DNA of 64,000 nt from Mycolicibacterium hippocampi (lineage in GTDB: Bacteria; Actinomycetota; Actinomycetes; Mycobacteriales; Mycobacteriaceae): contig NZ_BLLB01000002.1 in NCBI RefSeq assembly GCF_010723735.1, positions 744,001 to 808,000 on the forward strand, given 5' to 3'. A program made the position numbers and the translations under genes. This document shows, in pieces, positions 9,147 through 19,426 of the stretch. The notes beneath the pieces are model-generated. The model searched no databases and was not told the origin of the DNA. It saw nothing but the letters and a program-made list of their open reading frames with translations. Each line of letters begins with the position of its first letter. Positions within the stretch are counted from its first letter, which is position 1.

Positions 9147-11548
9147 CCGGCCCGCACGTACGGCTACTCGTCGTTGTCGTCGCGCTGCTGCTGGCCGTCG
9201 CGCCCGGCGCCGCTCCCTACGTCGCCGGCGCCCAGCCGGGATCCACCCAGTTCCTGCAGGTGCAGATCGACAGCGTCACCCCTGACCTCGTCACCACCAC
9301 CAGCGAGCCACTGGTTACGGTCACCGGCGAAGTCCGCAACGTCGGCGATCGCCCGGTCCGCGATGTCGTGGTGCGGCTCGAGCGTGCCGCGGCCACTGCG
9401 ACCTCGAGCGAACTGCGCACTGACCTCGCCGGCAACGTCGACCAGTACCAACCGGTCGCGGACTTCATCACCGTGGCACCGGAAATGGCTCGTGGACAAG
9501 CGGTTCCGTTCCGACTCGCCTACCCGCTGCGCTCCTCCGACCAGCCGTCGCTGGACATCGAGGAACCCGGCGTCTACCCGGTGATGATCAACGTCAACGG
9601 CACCCCCGACTACGGGGCGCCGGCCAGGCTGGACGACTCGCGCTTCCTGATGCCCGTGCTCGGCGTGCCGCCGCTCGACGGTGCGGAATCCACCGCCAGC
9701 GAGGCGCTCGACTCCGCCGTGCCTCCGGACACCACCCGACCCGTCGGGCTGACGATGTTCTGGCCACTGGCCGACCGCCCCCGACTGGCCGCAGGCGCCC
9801 CCGGCGGCACCACCCCGGTCCGGCTGATCGACGACGTCCTCGCGACGTCGCTCGCCCCCGGTGGGCGCCTGGACACGATGCTCTCCGCCGTCGACTTCGC
9901 GACCGGCCCCGAGGTCGACGCCGGCGGTGAACTCACCCGCGCCCTGTGTCTGGCCATCGACCCCGACCTGCTCGTCACCGTCAACGCCATGACCAACGGC
10001 TACGTCGTCAACGATTCCGCCGACGCAGGCCCCGGCACCCCGACCCACCCCGGCGCCGGCCAGCAGGCCGCCGTCGACTGGCTCAACAGGCTCAAGGCGC
10101 TGGCCCAGCGGATGTGCGTGGTACCGACCACCTATGCGCAGGCAGACCTCGACGCGCTGCGCCGCGTCGCCGACCCGGGCCTGTCGGCGATCGCCACCAA
10201 CGCCGGCGACATCGTCGACCAGATCCTCGGCATCACCTCCGTCCGCGGCGTCAGCCTCGTCGGCGACGGGCCCTTGACCAGCCCCGCCGCCCAGCTGCTG
10301 TCCGACCAGGGGCCGACCGTGGCCATCGGCGCAGCCGACCTCGCCGCACCGGGCGACTCCGCCGACGCCGCACCCGAGTCCGCCGACACCACGCCGGTGC
10401 GCTACACCCCCAACGTCGTCGCAGCGCCGTTCGACCCGGCGGTGGGAGCCGCGTTGGCCGGCGCGGGCACCGCCCCGGAGTCGCCGTCCTACCTGGAACC
10501 GTCCCTCGATCTGGCCCTCAAACAGGACTCGGAGGTCGCGCGGCGCCAGGACGCGCTCGGGTCGCTGCTGTGGCGCAGCCTGAACCCCGACATCGAGCCC
10601 CGCACCGAGATCGTGATGCCGCCGCTGATGTGGAACCTGACACCACAGGATGCGCAGGCGATGCTGACCACGGTGGCCACCGGCATCCGGGCCGGGCTGG
10701 CCGTACCCCGGCCCGTCCCGGCGATGATCAGCGAGGCCCGCGCAGCGGCCCGCCCCGAGCCGCTGCCGGAGGGACCACTGGGCAACCCGCGGGGACGGTT
10801 CGACGACGGCGTGGTGTCGGGCATCGCAACGGTGACCGCGCGGCTCTGGGGTCTGACCGCCGCACTGACCACCGACGAGCGCACCGGGCTGACCGGCGGT
10901 CGGTACACCGCCCCACTACGTGAGGATCTGCTTCGCGCACTGAGCCTTTCGGTGCCGCCCGACGCCCGCAACGGGCTCGCTCAACAGCGCCTCACGACGG
11001 TGGGGCGCACGGTGGAGAACCTGTTCAACGCCGTGTCCATCGTCAACCCGGGCGGCTCGTACACGCTGGCGACCGAACGCAGTCCACTGCCGCTGGCGCT
11101 GCGCAACGACCTGCCGGTGCCGATCCGGGTCCAGCTCGACATCGACGCTCCCCCCGGCATGACCGTCACCGACATGGGAGAGATCGTGCTGCCGCCCGGC
11201 TTCCTGCCGCTCAAGGTGCCGATCGAGGTGCACTTCACCCAGCGGGTTGCCGTCGACGTCACGCTGCGCACCGCGGACGGTCTGCCACTGGGTGAGCCGG
11301 TGCGGTTGTCGGTGCACTCCAACGCGTACGGCCAGGTGCTGTTCTTCATCACGCTGTCGGCGGGCGCGGTGCTGATACTCCTGGCGGGCCGACGGCTGTG
11401 GCACCGGTTCCGCGGCCAGCCCGACCGAGCCGATCTGGACCGTCCCGACCCGATCGAGGTGGCACTGTCCTACGGCGACGAGGAGGCCGTCACCGACAAG
11501 CCCCCGACGCAGCGGACTGATCCGGTGACCCGCGGTGGACATGACTGA
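9143..11548 (+). CDS. Exported membrane-anchored protein (Rv3909-like)
   Basis: An 801-aa protein with an N-terminal hydrophobic signal segment (residues about 7-30, cleavage near AGA|QP), a long extracytoplasmic region, and one transmembrane helix near the C-terminus (about 733-752, [18 protein letters not shown]) followed by a basic cytoplasmic tail. It is the counterpart of Rv3909, a conserved protein of unknown function; the region before the helix ([13 protein letters not shown]..., about 655-730) looks like a beta-sandwich. It starts with a GTG that overlaps the mutT4 stop by 4 bp and overlaps mviN at its own end, so translational coupling with the lipid II flippase gene is likely. A role in the cell envelope is inference from context. 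Confidence 0.85.
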   Translation: MTGPHVRLLVVVVALLLAVAPGAAPYVAGAQPGSTQFLQVQIDSVTPDLVTTTSEPLVTVTGEVRNVGDRPVRDVVVRLERAAATATSSELRTDLAGNVDQYQPVADFITVAPEMARGQAVPFRLAYPLRSSDQPSLDIEEPGVYPVMINVNGTPDYGAPARLDDSRFLMPVLGVPPLDGAESTASEALDSAVPPDTTRPVGLTMFWPLADRPRLAAGAPGGTTPVRLIDDVLATSLAPGGRLDTMLSAVDFATGPEVDAGGELTRALCLAIDPDLLVTVNAMTNGYVVNDSADAGPGTPTHPGAGQQAAVDWLNRLKALAQRMCVVPTTYAQADLDALRRVADPGLSAIATNAGDIVDQILGITSVRGVSLVGDGPLTSPAAQLLSDQGPTVAIGAADLAAPGDSADAAPESADTTPVRYTPNVVAAPFDPAVGAALAGAGTAPESPSYLEPSLDLALKQDSEVARRQDALGSLLWRSLNPDIEPRTEIVMPPLMWNLTPQDAQAMLTTVATGIRAGLAVPRPVPAMISEARAAARPEPLPEGPLGNPRGRFDDGVVSGIATVTARLWGLTAALTTDERTGLTGGRYTAPLREDLLRALSLSVPPDARNGLAQQRLTTVGRTVENLFNAVSIVNPGGSYTLATERSPLPLALRNDLPVPIRVQLDIDAPPGMTVTDMGEIVLPPGFLPLKVPIEVHFTQRVAVDVTLRTADGLPLGEPVRLSVHSNAYGQVLFFITLSAGAVLILLAGRRLWHRFRGQPDRADLDRPDPIEVALSYGDEEAVTDKPPTQRTDPVTRGGHD

Positions 11549-14500
11549 CCGCGGCCGGCGGGGCGGCCCGGCGTCCGCCGTGCCACCCCTGCCGGTACCT
11601 CGACAACCCACCCCGCGCGCCGAACTCTCCGACTCGGCGGTGGTGTCCCGGTCATGGGGGATGGCGGTGGCCACGCTGGTGAGCCGGCTGACCGGGTTCG
11701 CCCGGATCGTGCTGCTCGCCGCAATCCTCGGCGCCGCGCTGTCCAGCGCGTTCACCGTCGCCAATCAGTTGCCCAACATGATCGCCGCGCTGGTGCTCGA
11801 GGCGACGTTCACGGCGATCTTCGTGCCGGTGCTGGCCCGCGCGGAACGTGACGACCCCGACGGCGGGCGGGATTTCGTCCGAAGGCTGCTCACGCTGGCC
11901 ACCGCGCTGCTGCTGGCGGTCACCGTAGTCTCCACGCTGGCGGCACCGCTGCTGGTCAACCTGATGCTGGGTTCCGAGCCGCTGGTGAACCGTCCGCTGA
12001 CCACCGCCTTCGCTTTCCTGTTGCTGCCGCAGATCATCTTCTACGGGCTGTCGTCGGTGTTCATGGCAATCCTGAACACCCGCAACATCTTCGGGCCGCC
12101 TGCGTGGGCGCCGGTGGTGAACAACGTCGTGGCGATCATCACCCTCGGGCTCTATGTGCTGGTCCCGGGCGAACTCTCGATCGACCCCGTCGAGATGGGC
12201 AACGCCAAGCTGCTGGTGCTTGGCGTCGGCACCACCCTCGGCGTGGTCGCCCAGGCAGCGGTGCTGTTCGTCGCGCTGCGCCGGGAGCGGGTGAGCATGC
12301 GCCCGCTGTGGGGGATCGACGCACGGCTGAAGAAGTTCGGGATGATGGCGCTGGCGATGGTGCTCTATGTGCTCATCAGCCAGGTCGGAATGATCGTCGG
12401 CAACCAGATCGCCAGTGCCGCAGCCGCGTCCGGGCCCGCCATCTACAACTACACGTGGCTGGTGCTGATGTTGCCGTTCGGCGTCATCGGCGTCACCGTC
12501 CTGACCGTTGTGATGCCGCGGCTGTCCCGCAACGCCGCCGCCGCCGACGGCCCCGCCGTGCTGGCCGACCTGTCGCTGGCCACCCGGCTGACGATGGTGA
12601 CGCTGATCCCGATCGTGGCGATCATGACGGTCGGTGGCCCGGCGATCGGCACCGCGTTGTTCGCCTACGGCAACTTCGGCGAGGTCGACGCCGGCTACCT
12701 CGGGATGGCGATCACCCTCTCGGCGTTCACCCTCATCCCGTATGCCCTGGTGCTGCTGCAGCTGCGGGTGTTCTACGCGCGCCAGGAACCTTGGACGCCG
12801 ATCGTGCTGATCGTGGTCATCACCACGGTCAAGATCGCCGCATCGCTGGCCGCCCCCTATGTCGCCGAAGACCCTGAGCTCGTCGCGGGCTATCTGGGCA
12901 TGGCCAACGGACTGGGCTTCCTGGCCGGCGCGGTCGTCGGCTATCTGCTGCTGCGCGCCCGGCTCGACCCGCCCGGCGGACGGCTTATCGGCCTGGACGT
13001 GGTCCGCACCATCCTGGTGACCATCGCGGCGTCGCTGGCCGCGGGCCTGACCGCCCACGTCATCGACCAACTCGTCGGACTCGAGGAGCTGACCAGCAAC
13101 TGGGGTGGTGCCGGCTCGCTGCTCCGATTGGCGGCTCTCGGCCTGGTGATGGTGCCGATCATCGTCGCCGTGCTGCTGGCCGCCGGCGTGCCCGAGGCCA
13201 AGGCCGCCGTCGCCGCGGTTCAGCGGCGCCTGCAGCGCCGACACCCGGTAGCCGCGACGCCACCGAACCCCTCCGACCGGCCACGTCCCACCCTTGGCCT
13301 CACGTACCCTGATCACAGGGATTCGTCCCCGTCACACCGGCCGCAGCCTTCCACGCCGGCGCGGCGGGGAACATCGGCCGAGGTTGCCGACGATGGGAGG
13401 GGGAAAGGAACTGCCGTGAGCGACAAATCCACTGGCGGTTCTTCTCCGGACTCCGAATCCGCGGCCACCACCCGCTTCGAACGCCCGTCGGGGCCCGATT
13501 CGCCGGCTCAGCCGGCCGGATCCGATTCGCCGGCTCGGCCGTCGGCTGACGACTTCCACCCCGACGTCCCCGAGACCCCCGCACCGTCCGAACGAGCCAC
13601 CATCCAGACGCCGCGACCCGACTCGGCGGCTCGGCCGCTCAAGTCCGACTCGGCGGCTCGGCCACTCAAGTCCGACTCGGCGGCTCGGCCGCCGTCCGAA
13701 TACGGGGGCGACCCCTCCCGCGAACCGCTCGCCTTCGATCCGCCCCGCGAACCGGCTCTCGAGACGGCCGTCGCCGCCGAGGACGCGCACCTGATCCCGG
13801 GAGCGCTGATCGCCAAGGGCCGCTACCGGCTCCTGGTCTTCCACGGCGGACCACCCCACCTGCAGTTCTGGCAGGCCCTCGACACCGCGCTGGACCGGCA
13901 GGTGGCCCTGACGTTCGTGGCCCCGGACTCCGAACTGCCCGAACGGCAGGTCAGGGAGATCCTGGACCGGACCCAGCGACTCAGCCGCATCGACATGCCC
14001 GGCGTCGCCCGCGTACTCGATGTCGTGACCAGAGGTTCCGGCGGACTGGTGGTCTCGGAATGGATCCGGGGCGGTTCCCTGGCCGAGGTCGCCGACACCA
14101 CCCCCTCACCGATCGGCGGGGCCCGCGCCATCCAGTCGCTGGCGGCGGCCGCCGAAGCCGCCCACCGAAGCGGGGTGGCGCTGTCGGTGGACCACCCCAG
14201 CCGGATCCGCGTCAGCATCGAAGGGGACGTGGCGCTCGCGTTCCCCGCGACATTGCCCGACGCCACGCCCGACGACGACATCCGCGGGATCGGCGCGGCG
14301 TTGTACGCACTGCTCGTCGATCGGTGGCCGCTACCCGAATCCGGGGAACCCAGCGGCCTGTCCCCCGCCGACCTGGACGCCGCGGGTCAGCCCGTCGAAC
14401 CCCGATCCGTCGACCGCGACATCCCGTTCCAGATCTCGGCCGCCGCGTCGCACGCCATCCAGGAAGGCGGCGGCATCCGCAGCGCGCCCACCCTGCTGAA

Positions 14501-15263
14501 CCTGCTGCAGCAGGCGACTGCCATCGCCGACCGCACCGACCACATCGCACCCGTCGAGGAGGTCGCTCCCGACACCGGCAACGGCCGCTGGCTGGGTGCT
14601 GCCGCAGATCCCGAGGCCGAAGCGCGCCGGCGCAAGGGACTCATCGTCGGGCTGACGGTCGCGGCGGTGGTCGTCGTCGTCGCGGTGGTACTGCTCGCGT
14701 CGGTGCTCGGCCGGATCTTCGGCGACGTCGGCGGCGGTCTCGGCGGCGACGAACTCGGCCTCAACGCACCTTCCTCCTCCGAGGAAGCCGACACCGGCAC
14801 AAGCGGTAGCGGCTCGGTCATCGATCCCGTTCGCGCAACGGTCTTCTCACCTGAAGGCGAGGCCGACGCACCGGAGCTGGCCGACCTGGCCATCGACGGC
14901 GACCCCACGACCGTCTGGCCCACCGACACCTACTCCGACGCGGTGCCGTTCCCCAACTTCAAGAACGGCGTCGGGTTGATGTTGCAGCTGCCAGAACCCG
15001 TCACCCTCGGGTCGGTCAGGATCAATCTCAACAGCACCGGTACCGAGGTGCAGATCCGGTCGTCGTCGACCGCCACGCCGTCGACGTTGGCCGATACCAC
15101 CGCCCTCACCGAACCCACCACGATGCGGCCCGGTTCCAACACCATCGAGATCGACGACGCGTCACCGACGTCGAACGTCCTGGTCTGGATCTCCACGCTG
15201 GGCTCCGTCGGCGGCGAAAGCCGCTCCGACATCGCCGAGATCACCCTCGAAGCCGCGTCCTGA
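11541..15263 (+). CDS. mviN: MurJ/MviN lipid II flippase fused to a pseudokinase and extracytoplasmic domain
   Basis: A 1240-aa fusion (1242 if the GTG at 11535 is used). Residues about 30-565 are the polytopic MurJ core that flips lipid II across the membrane. A disordered linker (about 570-750) includes a tandem repeat. Residues about 752-993 are a kinase-like fold that lacks catalytic residues: the VAIK lysine is replaced (QVALTFV), there is no HRD (SVDHPSRI instead) and no DFG. A transmembrane helix (about 1033-1055) leads to an extracytoplasmic domain (about 1094-1240). In M. tuberculosis (Rv3910) the phosphorylated pseudokinase domain binds the FHA protein FhaA; both genes are in this window. 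Its start overlaps the end of the preceding gene. Confidence 0.93.
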   Translation: MTDRGRRGGPASAVPPLPVPRQPTPRAELSDSAVVSRSWGMAVATLVSRLTGFARIVLLAAILGAALSSAFTVANQLPNMIAALVLEATFTAIFVPVLARAERDDPDGGRDFVRRLLTLATALLLAVTVVSTLAAPLLVNLMLGSEPLVNRPLTTAFAFLLLPQIIFYGLSSVFMAILNTRNIFGPPAWAPVVNNVVAIITLGLYVLVPGELSIDPVEMGNAKLLVLGVGTTLGVVAQAAVLFVALRRERVSMRPLWGIDARLKKFGMMALAMVLYVLISQVGMIVGNQIASAAAASGPAIYNYTWLVLMLPFGVIGVTVLTVVMPRLSRNAAAADGPAVLADLSLATRLTMVTLIPIVAIMTVGGPAIGTALFAYGNFGEVDAGYLGMAITLSAFTLIPYALVLLQLRVFYARQEPWTPIVLIVVITTVKIAASLAAPYVAEDPELVAGYLGMANGLGFLAGAVVGYLLLRARLDPPGGRLIGLDVVRTILVTIAASLAAGLTAHVIDQLVGLEELTSNWGGAGSLLRLAALGLVMVPIIVAVLLAAGVPEAKAAVAAVQRRLQRRHPVAATPPNPSDRPRPTLGLTYPDHRDSSPSHRPQPSTPARRGTSAEVADDGRGKGTAVSDKSTGGSSPDSESAATTRFERPSGPDSPAQPAGSDSPARPSADDFHPDVPETPAPSERATIQTPRPDSAARPLKSDSAARPLKSDSAARPPSEYGGDPSREPLAFDPPREPALETAVAAEDAHLIPGALIAKGRYRLLVFHGGPPHLQFWQALDTALDRQVALTFVAPDSELPERQVREILDRTQRLSRIDMPGVARVLDVVTRGSGGLVVSEWIRGGSLAEVADTTPSPIGGARAIQSLAAAAEAAHRSGVALSVDHPSRIRVSIEGDVALAFPATLPDATPDDDIRGIGAALYALLVDRWPLPESGEPSGLSPADLDAAGQPVEPRSVDRDIPFQISAAASHAIQEGGGIRSAPTLLNLLQQATAIADRTDHIAPVEEVAPDTGNGRWLGAAADPEAEARRRKGLIVGLTVAAVVVVVAVVLLASVLGRIFGDVGGGLGGDELGLNAPSSSEEADTGTSGSGSVIDPVRATVFSPEGEADAPELADLAIDGDPTTVWPTDTYSDAVPFPNFKNGVGLMLQLPEPVTLGSVRINLNSTGTEVQIRSSSTATPSTLADTTALTEPTTMRPGSNTIEIDDASPTSNVLVWISTLGSVGGESRSDIAEITLEAAS
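13620..13691 (+). repeat. 27-bp in-frame tandem repeat in the mviN linker
   Basis: Two near-identical 27-bp units (13620-13646 and 13647-13673, one base different) and a partial third encode repeated DSAARPLKS peptides in the disordered linker of MviN. A related DSPARP unit occurs just upstream. Being in frame, copy-number change would only alter linker length. Confidence 0.8.
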
Positions 15264-15361
15264 GGCGTCATCCCCAGACGTTCCCGCACGTTCTCCCACG
15301 TCCGACTGCCCGCCCGAAACTGGTGTCCGACACCCCCCGCGGCGCCGCTTAGTGTTCGCCT

Positions 15362-15943
15362 GTGGGGATTTTCGGGGGGACTCGAGGGCAGGGTGAACGC
15401 CGGCGCACCGATGCCGAACTGCTCGCCGCGCACGTCGCCGGTGACCGCTACGCATTCGAGGAGCTATTCTATCGCCACCACCGCCAGCTCTACCGGCTGG
15501 CGGTGCTGACCAGCCGTGACCCCGACGACGCCGCCGACGCCCTCCAGGATGCGCTGCTGTCCGCACACCGCACCGCACGCACGTTCCGAAACGACTCGGC
15601 GGTGAGCAGCTGGCTGTACCGAATCGTCGTCAATGCCTGTCTGGACCGGTTGCGCCGCAATAGAACCCATGCCTGTGACGAGTTGGACGACCAGTTGTGC
15701 CACGCCGCGGATCCCACCGGTCGGGTGGATACCGCGATCGTGGTCGAGCGTGCCCTGATGCGCCTTCCCGTCGCCCAGCGCGCGGCTGTCGTCGCCGTCG
15801 ACATGCAGGGGTACTCGGTCGCCGAGGCTGCCCGCCTGCTCGGAGTCGCCGAAGGCACGGTGAAAAGCCGATGCTCGCGCGCCCGCAGCAGGCTCGCGCA
15901 GTCGCTGGAGTTCTTCGCCGCCGGAGCCGCCGCCGTCGAGTGA
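15362..15943 (+). CDS. sigM: ECF RNA polymerase sigma factor SigM
   Basis: A 193-aa extracytoplasmic-function sigma factor. Region 2 is visible at residues about 28-92 (FEELFYRHHRQLYRLAVL...WLYRIVVNACLDRLRR) and region 4 at about 130-183 (LPVAQRAAVVAVDMQGYSVAEAARLLGVAEGTVKSR, with a helix-turn-helix). It guides RNA polymerase to stress promoters. Order and sequence match Rv3911: it follows mviN and precedes its anti-sigma factor. The start is a GTG at 15362. The anti-sigma gene follows after 53 bp, giving the usual paired control. Confidence 0.92.
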   Translation: MGIFGGTRGQGERRRTDAELLAAHVAGDRYAFEELFYRHHRQLYRLAVLTSRDPDDAADALQDALLSAHRTARTFRNDSAVSSWLYRIVVNACLDRLRRNRTHACDELDDQLCHAADPTGRVDTAIVVERALMRLPVAQRAAVVAVDMQGYSVAEAARLLGVAEGTVKSRCSRARSRLAQSLEFFAAGAAAVE

Positions 15944-15996
15944 GCCGGTCCGATAACCTCGAACGATCTCAAGGGTGACGACCGGCGGGGGCAGCG

Positions 15997-16749
15997 ATGG
16001 ACAGCGGCGGGGGTCCGCAGCCTGACTCCGGTCCGGTCCACGATCCGCTCCAGCTGACACCCGAATTGCTCGCCGATCTGCAGGCAGGGCTGCTCGACGA
16101 CGCCACTGCCGCACGCGTCCGCAGGCAGGCCCGCAACGATCCGGAGGCGGCCCGCGTGGTCGCCGGACTCGACGCCGTGCGCCGCGAGCTGGCCCACCTG
16201 GGTGCCGACGAAGACTCCGCGCCTCCGGCGCCCACGCACGTCACCGCCAGGGTGGGCGCCGCGCTGCGCACCGCCCCGCCTCCAGATCCCGCCGCCGGCA
16301 GGACCCGGCCCCGCCTCACCGGCCTGCAGCGGACCGGCCTGGTCACCGGGCTGTGCGCAGCAGCTGCCGCTGTCGTCCTGGGCGTTGTCCTGCTGGCACA
16401 GGATCCCGGATCGGCGATCCCCGCCGGTCCCACCGCAGCCCAGCTCACCGTGGCGGCACCGGGCGGCTTTCCGGTGCCTGCCGGGCAGCTGCGCGCCGCG
16501 CTGTCACAGCCGCAGGACCTGGGGCCGTTGACCGACCCGCAGCGACTCTCGTCCTGCCTGACCGGCCTGGGCCACTCCCCCGCCCCCGCGCTGCTCGGTG
16601 GACGTCGCGTCGAGGTGGCCGGCCGTCCCGGGCTGTTGCTGCTGCTTCCCGGCAGCACCCCGGAGCAGATCAACGCCGTGGTGGTGGCGCCGACATGCAG
16701 TGCCGTGCACACCGGCCTGGTCGCCGAGACGGTGCTGGCGCGGCGGTGA
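15997..16749 (+). CDS. rsmA: Anti-sigma-M factor
   Basis: A 250-aa single-pass membrane protein: an N-terminal cytoplasmic domain (residues about 1-100) that should bind SigM, one transmembrane helix (about 112-131, GLVTGLCAAAAAVVLGVVLL) and a periplasmic domain. The N-terminal part (LTPELLADLQAGLLDDATAARVRRQ) resembles an anti-sigma domain but lacks the HxxxCxxC zinc motif. It matches Rv3912, reported as the SigM antagonist. The ATG at 15997 lies 53 bp after sigM, on the same strand. Confidence 0.85.
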   Translation: MDSGGGPQPDSGPVHDPLQLTPELLADLQAGLLDDATAARVRRQARNDPEAARVVAGLDAVRRELAHLGADEDSAPPAPTHVTARVGAALRTAPPPDPAAGRTRPRLTGLQRTGLVTGLCAAAAAVVLGVVLLAQDPGSAIPAGPTAAQLTVAAPGGFPVPAGQLRAALSQPQDLGPLTDPQRLSSCLTGLGHSPAPALLGGRRVEVAGRPGLLLLLPGSTPEQINAVVVAPTCSAVHTGLVAETVLARR

Positions 16750-16834
16750 GCTCGTCGGCGGGGAACAGCGCGGCTTACCCTGGTGTTCTAACAACGCGGT
16801 CGTATGAATGCTTGCCGCAGGCAGAAAGGCTCCC

Positions 16835-17806
16835 ATGACCTCATCCACCGTCCATGACGTCATCGTCATCGGTTCCGGCCCCGCCGGCTACACGGCGGCC
16901 GTGTACGCAGCCCGTGCCCAGCTCAAGCCGCTGGTGTTCGAGGGCACCCAGTTCGGGGGTGCGCTGATGACCACGACCGAGGTCGAGAACTACCCCGGAT
17001 TCCGGGACGGCATCACCGGGCCGGAGTTGATGGACCAGATGCGTGAGCAGGCGCTGCGCTTTGGCGCCGACCTGCGCATGGAGGACGTCGACTCCGTCGA
17101 ACTGGCCGGACCGGTCAAGACCGTCACCGTCGGCGACGAGACCTACCAGGCACGCGCGGTCATCCTGGCCATGGGAGCAGCGGCCCGCCACCTGGGTGTG
17201 CCCGGCGAGGACACCCTGCTCGGCATGGGCGTGAGCACCTGCGCCACCTGCGACGGCTTCTTTTTCCGGGACCAGGACATCGCCGTGGTCGGCGGTGGCG
17301 ACTCGGCGATGGAGGAAGCCACCTTCCTGACGCGGTTCGCGCGCAGCGTGACGCTGATCCACCGGCGCGACGAGTTCCGCGCGTCGCGGATCATGCTCGA
17401 ACGGGCGCAGGCGAACGAGAAGATCCGGTTCCTGACCAACACCGACGTGGTTGCCATCGAGGGCGGCCCCAAGGTCACCGGGCTCCGGCTGCGCAACGCC
17501 GTCACCGGCGAGGAGTCCGAGATGGCGGTGACGGGTGTCTTCGTCGCGATCGGCCACGATCCCCGTTCCGAACTGGTGCGCGGCCAGGTGGAACTCGACG
17601 CTGCGGGTTACGTGCAGGTCCAGGGCCGCACCACCTCCACCTCGATCGAGGGCGTGTTCGCCGCAGGCGATCTGGTCGACCACACCTACCGGCAGGCGAT
17701 CACGGCGGCGGGCAGCGGTTGTGCGGCGTCCATCGACGCTGAGCGCTGGCTCGCCGAAACCTCTTCCATCTCAACGGATGACAATCTGATTGGAGCACAA
17801 CGATGA
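16835..17806 (+). CDS. trxB: Thioredoxin reductase
   Basis: A 323-aa NADPH-dependent flavoprotein that reduces thioredoxin. The FAD motif [15 protein letters not shown] is at residues about 14-28, the redox-active CATC with the [13 protein letters not shown] context at about 137-140, the NADPH motif [10 protein letters not shown] at about 155-164, and the C-terminal FAD-binding [10 protein letters not shown] at about 278-287. I prefer the ATG at 16835, which is preceded by AGAAAGG at 16823-16829, over an in-frame ATG at 16808. It overlaps trxA by 4 bp (ATGA), so the pair is translationally coupled. In mycobacteria this pair follows SigM and is redox-stress responsive. Confidence 0.96.
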   Translation: MTSSTVHDVIVIGSGPAGYTAAVYAARAQLKPLVFEGTQFGGALMTTTEVENYPGFRDGITGPELMDQMREQALRFGADLRMEDVDSVELAGPVKTVTVGDETYQARAVILAMGAAARHLGVPGEDTLLGMGVSTCATCDGFFFRDQDIAVVGGGDSAMEEATFLTRFARSVTLIHRRDEFRASRIMLERAQANEKIRFLTNTDVVAIEGGPKVTGLRLRNAVTGEESEMAVTGVFVAIGHDPRSELVRGQVELDAAGYVQVQGRTTSTSIEGVFAAGDLVDHTYRQAITAAGSGCAASIDAERWLAETSSISTDDNLIGAQR

Positions 17807-18156
17807 GCGCTGCGGGTTCGTCTGAAACGTCTGGATCGTCAACAGTTGCGGTGACCGACGACTCGTTCTCCCAGGACGTGCTGTCGAGCAGCACACCGGT
17901 GCTGGTCGACTTCTGGGCAACCTGGTGCGGCCCCTGCAAGATGGTCGCCCCGGTACTCGAGGAGATCGCCGCCGAGAAGGCGGGCGCACTGACCGTCGCC
18001 AAGCTCGATGTCGACGAGAATCCGGCGACCGCCCGCGACTTCCAGGTGGTGTCGATCCCGACGATGATCCTGTTCAAAGATGGTGAACCGGTCAAGCGGA
18101 TCGTCGGCGCGAAAGGCAAGGCTGCGCTGTTGCGTGAGCTCTCAGATATTGTCTGA
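17803..18156 (+). CDS. trxA: Thioredoxin
   Basis: A 117-aa thioredoxin with the active site WCGPC (residues about 44-48, in [11 protein letters not shown]) and the conserved cis-proline in [12 protein letters not shown]. It carries about 12 extra N-terminal residues rich in Ser/Gly before the fold. It is the counterpart of M. tuberculosis TrxC (Rv3914) and is reduced by the adjacent TrxB, with which it overlaps by 4 bp. Cytoplasmic dithiol reductant for ribonucleotide reductase and other clients. Confidence 0.96.
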   Translation: MSAAGSSETSGSSTVAVTDDSFSQDVLSSSTPVLVDFWATWCGPCKMVAPVLEEIAAEKAGALTVAKLDVDENPATARDFQVVSIPTMILFKDGEPVKRIVGAKGKAALLRELSDIV

Positions 18157-18238
18157 CGTGCTCTGACTTCGCATTTCAACGCCTCCACACCTCCTGGGGT
18201 TTTCCGGATTCCGCCTTCGGTCTGAGACAATGCTGGCT

Positions 18239-19426
18239 ATGTCGAGTCTGCGTCGCGGTGACCGCGGGGGTGCGGTCACCGAAATCCGGGCGGCTCTGGC
18301 CGCGCTGGGCATGATCGACGATCCGGATGAAGAACTGACCACCGGCAAGCACGTCGCGGTGGACATGTTCGACGGTGAACTCGACCACGCTGTCCGCGCT
18401 TTCCAACAGCACCGCGGTCTGCTGGTGGACGGAATCGTCGGCGAAGCAACCTACCGCGCCCTCAAAGAGGCCTCCTACCGGCTCGGTGCGCGCACCCTCA
18501 ACCACCAGTTCGGCGCGCCGATGTACGGCGATGACGTGGCCACATTGCAAGCGCGGCTTCAAGATCTGGGGTTCTACACCAACCTGGTAGACGGCTACTT
18601 CGGGTTGCAGACCCACAACGCGCTGACCTCCTACCAACGGGAGTACGGGCTTTATCCAGACGGGATCTGCGGTCCGGAAACGTTGCGCTCCTTGTACTTT
18701 CTCGGTTCCCGGGTCACCGGTGGATCGCCGCACGCAATCCGTGAGGAGGAGCTGGTCCGCAGCTCCGGCCCGCTGCTCTCCGGGAAGCGGATCATCATCG
18801 ATCCGGGCCGCGGCGGCGACGACCACGGTCTGATCATGAACGGGCCAGCCGGCCCGATCAGCGAGGCAGAGCTGCTGTGGGACTTGGCCAGTCGACTCGA
18901 AGGCCGGATGACTGCCATCGGCATGGAGACTTTCCTGTCCCGTGCCGCCATTCGGGCACCCTCGGACGCGGAACGCGCCGCGACCGCCAACTCGGTGGGC
19001 GCCGACCTGATGATCAGCCTGCGCTGCGCAACCCAGACCAGCCCGTCCGCCAACGGCGTCGCCTCGTTCCACTTCGGCAACTCTCATGGCTCGGTGTCCA
19101 CCATCGGACGCAACCTTGCGGACTTCATTCAACGAGAAGTGGTGGCGCGGACCGGTTTACGTGATTGCCGGGTGCACGGCAGGACGTGGGATCTGCTCCG
19201 GCTGACCCGGATGCCGACTGTCCAGGTCGACGTCGGCTACCTGACCAACCCCGGCGATCGCCACACCCTGGTGACCCCGGACTCGCGTGACTCGATCGCC
19301 GAAGGCATCCTCGCGGCCGTCAAACGGCTGTACCTGCTCGGCAAGAACGACCGCCCCACAGGTACTTTCACATTCGCCGAGCTGCTCGCCCACGAGCTGT
19401 CCGTCGACCAGGCCCGCCAAAGCTAA
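18239..19426 (+). CDS. cwlM: CwlM, catalytically dead N-acetylmuramoyl-L-alanine amidase homologue that regulates peptidoglycan synthesis
   Basis: A 395-aa cytoplasmic protein with two peptidoglycan-binding-like repeats (about 10-85 and 92-155) and an amidase_3 fold (about 180-365). Two zinc ligands of true amidases are changed: the DPGHGG motif reads DPGRGG, and the SxH motif reads SLRC, so amidase activity is unlikely. Published work on the mycobacterial orthologue (Rv3915) shows that PknB phosphorylates it and that it then activates MurA. PknB is encoded at 47-49 kb here. An alternative ATG is at 18230. The stop overlaps that of the convergent GNAT-like gene within CTAA (19423-19426). Confidence 0.92.
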   Translation: MSSLRRGDRGGAVTEIRAALAALGMIDDPDEELTTGKHVAVDMFDGELDHAVRAFQQHRGLLVDGIVGEATYRALKEASYRLGARTLNHQFGAPMYGDDVATLQARLQDLGFYTNLVDGYFGLQTHNALTSYQREYGLYPDGICGPETLRSLYFLGSRVTGGSPHAIREEELVRSSGPLLSGKRIIIDPGRGGDDHGLIMNGPAGPISEAELLWDLASRLEGRMTAIGMETFLSRAAIRAPSDAERAATANSVGADLMISLRCATQTSPSANGVASFHFGNSHGSVSTIGRNLADFIQREVVARTGLRDCRVHGRTWDLLRLTRMPTVQVDVGYLTNPGDRHTLVTPDSRDSIAEGILAAVKRLYLLGKNDRPTGTFTFAELLAHELSVDQARQS

